Shown: positions 6,802 through 13,547 of the stretch, in pieces
How positions within the stretch are numbered: position 1 is the stretch's first letter
Layout: each line of letters starts with the position of its first letter
Origin: Bacteroidales bacterium
Lineage (GTDB): Bacteria; Bacteroidota; Bacteroidia; Bacteroidales; JAFGHD01
Assembly: GCA_016927695.1 (NCBI GenBank)
Contig: JAFGME010000182.1
Coordinates: forward strand, 1 to 42,413
DNA: 42,413 bases
Reading direction: 5' to 3'
Position numbers and translations under genes: made by a program
The notes under the pieces: generated by a model
Database searches by the model: none
The model's input: the letters and a program-made list of their open reading frames with translations, nothing else
What the model was told of the DNA's origin: nothing

Positions 6802-7838
6802 AAACGAACACAGCGATTCTGGTCATCTATACGGGCGGCACCATTGGAATGATTATGGACAAGGAAACAGGGGTACTGATCCCTTTCAATTTCGATAATC
6901 TATACCATCAGATACCCGCCCTCGAACTTTTCAATTTTGTGATTGACCACTACTGTTTTGACCCGGTAATCGATTCATCCAACATGGATCCTGTGTTCTG
7001 GGCAAAACTGGCGGGGGTGATCGAAGAGCATTATGAACGGTACGATGGTTTTGTTGTACTGCACGGTTCCGACACTATGGCCTTCACCGCTTCTGCGTTG
7101 AGTTTCATGTTACAGAACCTGAATAAACCGGTTATACTCACAGGCTCACAATTACCTCTTGGGACGATCCGGAGCGATGGCCGTGAAAATTTCATTACTG
7201 CCGTAGAAATTGCAGCTGCAAAAACCGATGACACCCCTGTTGTGCCGGAGGTTTGTATTTATTTTGAAAACAGGTTGCTCCGGGGTAACCGGACCCGCAA
7301 GGTCAATGCGGAGCATTTCGGAGCTTTCAAATCGGTTAATTATCCGGCGCTGGCAGAGGTCGGGGTACATATCAGGTATAACCACAATGCAATCAGAAAG
7401 CCAAATTTCAGGAAGTTAAAAGTATATTCCTCATTAAACACAGAGATAGCCATTGTAAAGCTTTTTCCCGGGATAAATGCTAAAATCCTTGATGCCATTT
7501 TATCTGCGGAGGGGCTGCGTGCGATCATCCTGGAAACTTTCGGTGCAGGCAATGCCCCTGATGCCGGCTGGTTCATTGATTTACTTCACGGGGCAATAAC
7601 AAAGGGGATTATCGTCCTGAACATCACCCAATGCCAGGGAGGGGCGGTGGAAATGGGGAAATATGCCACAAGCGCCAGGTTAAGGGAAATCGGTGTGATC
7701 AGCGGCGGGGATATGACCCCCGAAGCTGCCGTTGCCAAGCTGATGTATCTGCTGGGAAACTTCACCGACATGGAAGAAATAAAGAGATTATTAACAAAGC
7801 CTTTGGCCGGAGAAATCTCTGAACAACATACTAATTAA
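6798..7838 (+). CDS. ansA: Type I L-asparaginase
   Basis: The 346-residue protein has both threonine-containing signatures of bacterial asparaginases: YTGGTIGM near residue 12 and VVLHGSDTMAFTASALSFM near residue 85, plus GSQLP and a C-terminal domain with ETFGAGNAP. It hydrolyses asparagine to aspartate and ammonia. There is no signal peptide, so this is the cytoplasmic type I enzyme. It overlaps the tatD stop by four bases (ATGA) and is followed by a tRNA-Ser gene. It shows no unusual features; the length is in the normal range for the family. Confidence 0.94.
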   Translation: MKTNTAILVIYTGGTIGMIMDKETGVLIPFNFDNLYHQIPALELFNFVIDHYCFDPVIDSSNMDPVFWAKLAGVIEEHYERYDGFVVLHGSDTMAFTASALSFMLQNLNKPVILTGSQLPLGTIRSDGRENFITAVEIAAAKTDDTPVVPEVCIYFENRLLRGNRTRKVNAEHFGAFKSVNYPALAEVGVHIRYNHNAIRKPNFRKLKVYSSLNTEIAIVKLFPGINAKILDAILSAEGLRAIILETFGAGNAPDAGWFIDLLHGAITKGIIVLNITQCQGGAVEMGKYATSARLREIGVISGGDMTPEAAVAKLMYLLGNFTDMEEIKRLLTKPLAGEISEQHTN

Positions 7839-7903
7839 AGGGTAGAGCGAGTTTTTACAATATTATCTTTACAGTTTATTTTTTTTTACGAAAATATTTT
7901 TTG

Positions 7904-7911
7904 TACTTTAG
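7904..7911 (+). promoter_or_regulatory. Possible -7 element of the tRNA-Ser gene
   Basis: TACTTTAG matches TAnnTTTG at all but one position and lies 39 bases before the tRNA. The surrounding AT-rich stretch gives no clear -33 element, so this is weak. Confidence 0.3.
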
Positions 7912-7950
7912 CTCCAAATTTAGAACGCTTGAATATTAGTAACTTAAAAG

Positions 7951-8040
7951 GGAGAGGTGACCGAGTGGCTGAAGGTGCACGCCTGGAAAGCGTGTGTCCC
8001 GGGTGGACTGGGACCGAGGGTTCGAATCCCTCTCTCTCCG
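7951..8040 (+). tRNA. tRNA-Ser (anticodon GGA)
   Basis: The 90-base sequence folds as a class II tRNA. The acceptor stem is GGAGAGG with TCTCTCC (last pair G-U) and the discriminator is G8040. The anticodon stem CACGC/GCGTG (7978-7982 and 7990-7994) carries loop CTGGAAA, giving anticodon GGA at 7985-7987 for UCC/UCU codons. A long variable arm (about 7995-8014) and the T arm GAGGG-TTCGAAT-CCCTC follow. The 3' CCA is not encoded. Confidence 0.97.
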
Positions 8041-8089
8041 CATGTTTGCGAAAAATGAATTAGTAATTTAATAATCAACAAATTCGAGT

Positions 8090-8914
8090 ATGAAAAAGTA
8101 TTTGGCCTTATTAACAGTAGTCATTTTGCTTCTCCAGGGTAGCGTCAGTGTTGTCTTTGCCCAGCAGGAAGCAGGTAAACCCTCAGGCACTCAGCAAGCT
8201 GATTCCTCAACCGTAACGAAGAAACCTGCAGCCGCCATGCAAAAGACGACTATGGACCCTGCAAGTGAGGAAACAAAATCATTTCATCAGGTACTTAAAG
8301 AAAAGTTTATCGAAGGCAGCCCCGGGTTTATGGGCATCGTGCTTCTCACACTGATCCTGGGCCTTGCACTGGCCATAGAAAGGATCATTTACCTTAATCT
8401 CTCCACAACCAACACGCAGAAGCTTTTGAATAAGGTAGAAACAGCCCTTGAAAACGGCGGGGTAGAGGCAGCCAGGGATGTATGCAAAAATACACGCGGA
8501 CCTGTTGCCGGGATATTCCTTCAGGGTATTGACAGGATCAGCGATGGCCTGGATGTGGTTGAAAAATCGATCATTTCATACGGCGGCGTTCTCATGGGAC
8601 GTCTTGAAAAAGGCTTGTCATGGATATCACTTTTTATCGCCCTTGCTCCCATGTTAGGGTTTATGGGAACGGTAATCGGGATGATCCAGGCATTTGACAA
8701 CATCGAAGCGGTAGGTGACATCTCCCCAACCATTGTGGCCGGAGGTATTAAAGTTGCCCTTCTTACCACCGTTTTCGGTCTTATTGTGGCCATTATTCTG
8801 CAAATATTCTATAACTATATCGTGGCAAAGATTGACAGCCTCATCAACGATATGGAAGACAGTTCCATTTCATTTGTAGATATTCTGGCAAAGAATGTCT
8901 CAAAAAATAATTAA
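8090..8914 (+). CDS. exbB: MotA/TolQ/ExbB family proton channel
   Basis: The 274-residue inner-membrane protein is an ExbB/TolQ-type channel. Residues 1-24 form a signal-like first helix ending in VFAQQ. A polar Thr/Ala/Lys-rich segment follows. The ExbB core contains a helix at about residues 80-98 (IVLLTLILGLALAIERIIY) and two long helices with SLFIALAPMLGFMGTVIGMIQAF and VAGGIKVALLTTVFGLIVAIILQIFYNYI, the conserved channel signature. It uses the proton gradient to energise outer-membrane transport through TonB. It is the first gene of a four-gene operon with a small membrane protein and two ExbD genes; no tonB gene is in the window. The periplasmic extension at the N-terminus is typical of Bacteroidota ExbB. 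Confidence 0.94.
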   Translation: MKKYLALLTVVILLLQGSVSVVFAQQEAGKPSGTQQADSSTVTKKPAAAMQKTTMDPASEETKSFHQVLKEKFIEGSPGFMGIVLLTLILGLALAIERIIYLNLSTTNTQKLLNKVETALENGGVEAARDVCKNTRGPVAGIFLQGIDRISDGLDVVEKSIISYGGVLMGRLEKGLSWISLFIALAPMLGFMGTVIGMIQAFDNIEAVGDISPTIVAGGIKVALLTTVFGLIVAIILQIFYNYIVAKIDSLINDMEDSSISFVDILAKNVSKNN

Positions 8915-8916
8915 TT

Positions 8917-9354
8917 ATGAATAAGACGATCTTAACAATATTCAAGGTTTTATCGATAGTTTTCATCGCCCTCGCCGTAATTTTGCAGGTGCTGGTGCTG
9001 AGCAACAGTGAGGAGGAACTTGCCGGTTCGTCCATTATCGATAATTTCGCATATCTGAGCTACGTTGCCATCGGCCTCACAACCTTACTGGCAATTCTTT
9101 TCCCGATCATTTTTATCATTCAAAATCCGAAAAATGCATTGAAGATCCTGATCTCACTGGTTGTGCTTATCGGTATAGGATTTATCTGCTATTCTCTGGC
9201 AACAAGCCAATTCAGCCTCGAAGACATTGAAAGGCTGAAAACCACTGCCGAGGTTGAAAAAATGGTAGGCGCCTCAATGTTTTTCACTTACATTGTAGGG
9301 GGATTGGCCATTTTATCAATACTTTATTCGGGAATTTCGAGTATATTTAAATAA
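8917..9354 (+). CDS. Small four-helix membrane protein in the exb operon
   Basis: The 145-residue protein has four predicted membrane segments, at about residues 8-28, 45-67, 73-92 and 120-141, joined by short loops, with an acidic loop (SNSEEELAGSS) after helix 1 and a charged loop (LEDIERLKTTAEVEKM) before helix 4. It starts two bases after exbB and ends seven bases before the first exbD, so it is part of the operon. I do not recognise a named family. The position suggests an accessory subunit or assembly factor of the Exb motor complex, which is inference from context only. Confidence 0.75.
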   Translation: MNKTILTIFKVLSIVFIALAVILQVLVLSNSEEELAGSSIIDNFAYLSYVAIGLTTLLAILFPIIFIIQNPKNALKILISLVVLIGIGFICYSLATSQFSLEDIERLKTTAEVEKMVGASMFFTYIVGGLAILSILYSGISSIFK

Positions 9355-9361
9355 AAGAGAC

Positions 9362-9934
9362 ATGGCAAGACCTGTAAATGAAATAAATGCAGCATCAATG
9401 GCAGACATTGCCTTTATGTTGCTGATATTTTTCCTTGTAACTACAACAATGGACATTGATACAGGTATCACACGAAGACTGCCTCCTCCGCTGGATCCAT
9501 CACAGGAGCCTCCGGATGTGAAGGAAAGGAATATTTTTAAAGTCTTGGTCAACAGCAAAGACAACCTGATGGTCGAAGGTGTGCCTACCGACATCCGTGA
9601 CCTGAAGGATATGGCCAAAGAGTTTCTTACCAATCCGGGCCGCAGGGAAGACCTGCCGGAGATGAAACTGGAAAATATTCCGAATTTAGGCGAAGTATGG
9701 GTTTCCAAAGGAATTATTTCGCTGAAAAACGACCGGGGCACTTCGTATGATATGTATATTCAGGTCCAGAATGAGTTAGCGGCTGCCATCAATGAACTCA
9801 GGGATGAGCTGGCGTTAGATAAATTCGGGCTCAAATTTAGTAAGCTTACCGACCAGGCGCTGATTGATGCGGTGCAAGGGGCCATCCCCGTTGCTGTTTC
9901 GGAAGCAGAACCAGAAGATGTAGGAGGGAAATAA
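9362..9934 (+). CDS. exbD: ExbD/TolR family biopolymer transport protein, first copy
   Basis: The 190-residue protein has the ExbD layout: a short cytoplasmic tail, one membrane helix at about residues 14-30 (MADIAFMLLIFFLVTTT) with the essential membrane Asp, and a periplasmic domain. Together with ExbB it forms the proton-driven motor. The periplasmic part is longer than in a standard ExbD of about 140 residues, with a charged central insertion, and differs from the second ExbD of the operon. It lies between the four-helix membrane protein and the second exbD gene, with a one-base gap to the latter. Confidence 0.93.
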   Translation: MARPVNEINAASMADIAFMLLIFFLVTTTMDIDTGITRRLPPPLDPSQEPPDVKERNIFKVLVNSKDNLMVEGVPTDIRDLKDMAKEFLTNPGRREDLPEMKLENIPNLGEVWVSKGIISLKNDRGTSYDMYIQVQNELAAAINELRDELALDKFGLKFSKLTDQALIDAVQGAIPVAVSEAEPEDVGGK

Positions 9935-9935
9935 T

Positions 9936-10406
9936 ATGGCAAAATTTAAGAAAAAAGGCAGTAAATTCTTACCGCCCATCTCAACGGCATCGTTGCCCGA
10001 TATCATCTTTATGCTGCTGTTCTTCTTCATGGTAACCACTACCATGCGTGAAGCCACCCTGCTGGTCAGGATCAAGGCTCCCGATGCTACGGAAGTCCAG
10101 AAACTGGAGAAGAAATCCCTTGTGAGTTTTATCTATATCGGCCCCCCGCTGAAAAAACAGTATGGGACTGAATCAAGGATCCAGCTGAACGATCAGTTCG
10201 CTGACCTGAAGGACATCCAGGAGTTTATACAACTTGAAAGAGAAGCCCGTGACGAAGCCGACAAGCCCTTCCTGACCACCTCGCTTAAAGTGGACAAGGA
10301 AACCAAGATGGGTGTTGTGACCGATGTCAAACAGGAATTAAGGAAAGTCGGGGCTTTTAAAATCAACTATTCTACAAGGAAAAAGGCCATAGAGAAACGA
10401 AGTTAG
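9936..10406 (+). CDS. exbD: ExbD/TolR family biopolymer transport protein, second copy
   Basis: The 156-residue protein has a basic N-terminal tail (MAKFKKKGSKF), one membrane helix at about residues 23-40 (LPDIIFMLLFFFMVTTT) with the conserved Asp, and a periplasmic domain ending in a basic tail. It is the last gene of the exb operon and is followed by a perfect hairpin terminator. Two dissimilar ExbD proteins with one ExbB suggest a heteromeric ExbD dimer, an arrangement seen in other Bacteroidota. Confidence 0.93.
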   Translation: MAKFKKKGSKFLPPISTASLPDIIFMLLFFFMVTTTMREATLLVRIKAPDATEVQKLEKKSLVSFIYIGPPLKKQYGTESRIQLNDQFADLKDIQEFIQLEREARDEADKPFLTTSLKVDKETKMGVVTDVKQELRKVGAFKINYSTRKKAIEKRS

Positions 10407-10430
10407 TCTTACCGGACTAATCTATATTTT

Positions 10431-10465
10431 AAAAAAGGCTGCTCTGTACAGAGCAGCCTTTTTTT
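10431..10465. terminator. Bidirectional intrinsic terminator
   Basis: A perfect palindrome spans 10435-10460, with arms AGGCTGCTCTG and CAGAGCAGCCT around TA. An A run precedes it (10431-10436) and a T run follows (10459-10465), so it can end both the exb operon from the left and the PKD/T9SS genes from the right. Confidence 0.92.
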
Positions 10466-10542
10466 ATTATCCGGCTGAAAGGCAGGTTAACTGCAGATTG
10501 CCGGCGAATCAACCGGCTTTACCGGTTTACCTAACCCCTTTA

Positions 10543-13479
10543 CTATTTCAGAATCAGCTTTTCCGATCCGGTTAACGAGTTGTTGAACACCCTGATGATA
10601 TAAATCCCTCTGGAGAGGTCAGCAGTCCTGACTTTTGAGGAGCCTTTGGATTCCCTCTCAGGAATATTTCCGGAAAGCACCACCTGTCCGCGGGCATCAA
10701 GTATCTCAAATTTGCAATTTCCGCAATGTGTTTCGATCACAAGCTCGTCGAAAGCAGGATTAGGATACACTCTAAAGAAGTCGCTGTTGCCCGGGGCTAT
10801 CTGCGGGATGCCTGTGAATACGGTAAAGTTTACATTATCAATAAAAAGGTTGTTACCGAAGCCGCTTACCGACTCGAACATGATCCTGATATCCGAATCC
10901 CCTGCCCATTCGTCTAAACTGATGGAATAGCAATCGCTTCCAAAACCACTGCCGCACCAGTCGTCGGCCACCTGCGGTGTGAATGTATTGTTTGTGATTT
11001 CATGTGTTGCAAAATCTCCGGGGGCATCTTCGGTGACCGCAAAAACTTTCATCCAAGTTTCGCCGCAGTCATCAGAAACGTAAATGATCAGGGAATCTGA
11101 AGAAGAGGCAAAACGCTGGGCATAGGCATGCTGGAATCCCATCACAACTGAAGCATAACCCGAAAAATTGAAGGGAGGACTGATTAGCCTGTCCTTCTCC
11201 CCAAAAACACTATAATCCCTGAGATTTATAAATGCGGACCTGGTACCGGGTGTATTACCTCCAACATCAGTGAGGTCCCAGGTGATTCCGTTATCGGGGT
11301 TAACCACGGTCCATCCTGCAAAGCTGAAGGACGATATTTCAAAAGTCTGGGTGTAAGGCATAACATTGCCCCCGGCCAGAATATAATCGGTTTTTGTAAA
11401 GCTGTTACTGCCGTTATTGTTTGAGGCGGTCAGAGAAACGGAATATGTTCCACCCTGATTAAAAACAACCTCGGGATTCTGCGAAGAACCGTTGGTGCCA
11501 TTCACAAAATCAAATGTGCCGGGTGTGATCTCCCAATTCCAGGAAACAGGATTATATGCGGTAAGGTCGGTAAAGACGACCTCAGCCCCGGTACAGGGCA
11601 CAGTGTCGGAAGCCATGAAATTCACATCCGGAAGAATGGAGGAAGAAGCAGTGATGTAATCTGTTTTTGTCAGGGTATTGGAACCCATGTTGTTGGCGAC
11701 AGTAAGACTGACGTCAAAGGTTCCAGCCTGGCTGTAAATGATATTCTGTGGGTTCTGATCCGAAGAAGTTCCGGGAGTTCCACCTTCAAAAACCCAGTTC
11801 CATGATGTGGGCATGAACAGGGATTCATCTGTAAAATTGACCCCGCTTCCAACAGGCACTGTGGTGATATTGGCTGAGAATCCGGCCACCGGCTCAGACT
11901 CCCTGACAAGGTAAGCCCACCAGGTACCCCATTTGTCGTAGCCGCCCGATGGCAACTCTGCATATTCCTGAAGAGTCCAGAAATTCAGGTCATTGGCAGG
12001 ATCCACCTGGGTGGCGGAATAGTCGCCCCAGCGGTTTTGCCCTCCTCCAAAGGTTTTGTAATACTTGGCTTTGCCATCTTTAAACTGGTACCTGTCGCGC
12101 AATGTATTCGGTGGATCATCTGCTGTCCTGAAGGAATAGCTTGCACTGGCGTACTGGTTTGCCGAGTGGCTTGAATAGCCGATCAGTATCTCCTCCATGG
12201 CATTTACGGCAATGGTAGGATAAGTAAAATGAAACTCTCCGGTCGGATCATCGACTCTTCCGAACTGCAGCACTGTGCCGTTTTCATCCAGCTCCCACCA
12301 TTGTACAGCAGACCGGATGGGATTTCCGGCCGGAAGAAAAACATGGTGTACGGCCCAAAGTTTGCCGTTACGGTAGATTACATTCTGCATCCTTGTATCT
12401 CCTGCGCTGATTTTCTGGGTTGTACCCAACTGGGGTGAAAAATCACCGTTGCCAGCAGGGTTGTTCGACCAGCCGTTAGGGGTGTTAATATATCCGTCAA
12501 ATGTCAGGGTTTCAGCTCCAAAACCGCCACTGATGGTATATTTGGCAATGTTACCGTTGGTGGTTCCCCCACCGATATTGGAAATCAGATAAATGTCTTC
12601 AAGGTCTTCATCATAAGTGATGGCAGGGACAATGGTAAAGGAAGGAGTGTATGTCAAACGGGTATATTGGGGTGCAGCGGTTCCCGAATACATATCGGCC
12701 TTTTTGATCACAAAGAAGACATTTGTCTGGAAAGAGCCGCCGGAGAACATATTTCCGGTGACGACAATCCAGTTTTTATTGAAGCCGAAGGAAGGATAAT
12801 CGAACCAGGCGGTGTTGGCCGGATCTGCATCCAGGGCATAAAGGTTCCAGTTTCCCGTCGGGTCGCTTGTTTCGGAGGCGCCCACCAGCAGCCTTGATGC
12901 AGAAGGAGTTGAACTGCTGGGGCATACGATAATCCATCTCTGCGCAGAAGGATCAAACAGGATTTTGGGGTCGAAACTCTGGGATGCCCCGGGCAAACCG
13001 GCCCAGAAACTTCCGAGAGAAAGCGTGGAGATGGTTGTCCCCGTTTTGTTTTGTATCCTTACTTCGGTATTCAGTGTGATCATCAGATGGTCAGGGCCGG
13101 CACAACCATTCACATCCGGAGGGATGGAGGTATTGTTGTCGCCCAATCCTGCAAATTCAGCATCCGGCAATGGGGAAGGATCCATAGTTGATTTATATAT
13201 CAAAGGATCAAACACTTCAGTGTGCCGGTAAATGATCTTCGACTCGTCTATCTGTTGGTCAGGATAGGTCCAGAAAGGCTTTGGGGTTTTCCATTTCGGG
13301 GTTGTATCCGGAGGGTTTAGCTTCTCCCATGCCTCCATGTTTGCGAGGCTTGATTTCACATGATCTCCGGCGTAAAAAACTTCGCCCGTCACTTTCTGGG
13401 CATTGGCCTGCTTCATATTGATTACAAAAACAGGCGCCAGCAATAAAACAAAAAACAGTGTTGATTTGAATCTAAACAT
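10543..13479 (-). CDS. Secreted PKD-domain protein with T9SS sorting domain, copy A
   Basis: The 978-residue protein starts with a signal peptide ending near ANAQ (residue 28). A large N-terminal region (about 95-520) includes SIPPDVNGCAGPDHLM, repeated aromatic strands and ends in YDKWGTWWAYL; it resembles a beta-propeller-like region common in T9SS cargo. Two PKD domains follow (about 529-614 and 615-706), then an adhesive jelly-roll resembling the choice-of-anchor J or MAM type (about 707-896). The C-terminal 80 residues are a T9SS sorting domain with YPNP, LSRGIYIIRV and a basic end (EKLILK). It should be exported by Sec, moved across the outer membrane by T9SS and released or anchored. 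Its tandem neighbour at 13548-16460 has the same architecture. Catalytic residues are not apparent, so adhesion or matrix binding is a guess. Confidence 0.88.
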   Translation of the reverse strand: MFRFKSTLFFVLLLAPVFVINMKQANAQKVTGEVFYAGDHVKSSLANMEAWEKLNPPDTTPKWKTPKPFWTYPDQQIDESKIIYRHTEVFDPLIYKSTMDPSPLPDAEFAGLGDNNTSIPPDVNGCAGPDHLMITLNTEVRIQNKTGTTISTLSLGSFWAGLPGASQSFDPKILFDPSAQRWIIVCPSSSTPSASRLLVGASETSDPTGNWNLYALDADPANTAWFDYPSFGFNKNWIVVTGNMFSGGSFQTNVFFVIKKADMYSGTAAPQYTRLTYTPSFTIVPAITYDEDLEDIYLISNIGGGTTNGNIAKYTISGGFGAETLTFDGYINTPNGWSNNPAGNGDFSPQLGTTQKISAGDTRMQNVIYRNGKLWAVHHVFLPAGNPIRSAVQWWELDENGTVLQFGRVDDPTGEFHFTYPTIAVNAMEEILIGYSSHSANQYASASYSFRTADDPPNTLRDRYQFKDGKAKYYKTFGGGQNRWGDYSATQVDPANDLNFWTLQEYAELPSGGYDKWGTWWAYLVRESEPVAGFSANITTVPVGSGVNFTDESLFMPTSWNWVFEGGTPGTSSDQNPQNIIYSQAGTFDVSLTVANNMGSNTLTKTDYITASSSILPDVNFMASDTVPCTGAEVVFTDLTAYNPVSWNWEITPGTFDFVNGTNGSSQNPEVVFNQGGTYSVSLTASNNNGSNSFTKTDYILAGGNVMPYTQTFEISSFSFAGWTVVNPDNGITWDLTDVGGNTPGTRSAFINLRDYSVFGEKDRLISPPFNFSGYASVVMGFQHAYAQRFASSSDSLIIYVSDDCGETWMKVFAVTEDAPGDFATHEITNNTFTPQVADDWCGSGFGSDCYSISLDEWAGDSDIRIMFESVSGFGNNLFIDNVNFTVFTGIPQIAPGNSDFFRVYPNPAFDELVIETHCGNCKFEILDARGQVVLSGNIPERESKGSSKVRTADLSRGIYIIRVFNNSLTGSEKLILK

Positions 13480-13547
13480 GATCAGAAATTTTTATTTAAA
13501 ATATTACATTCCATATTCTTATTGTTCTTCAAGGCAATGCGGCCGGA

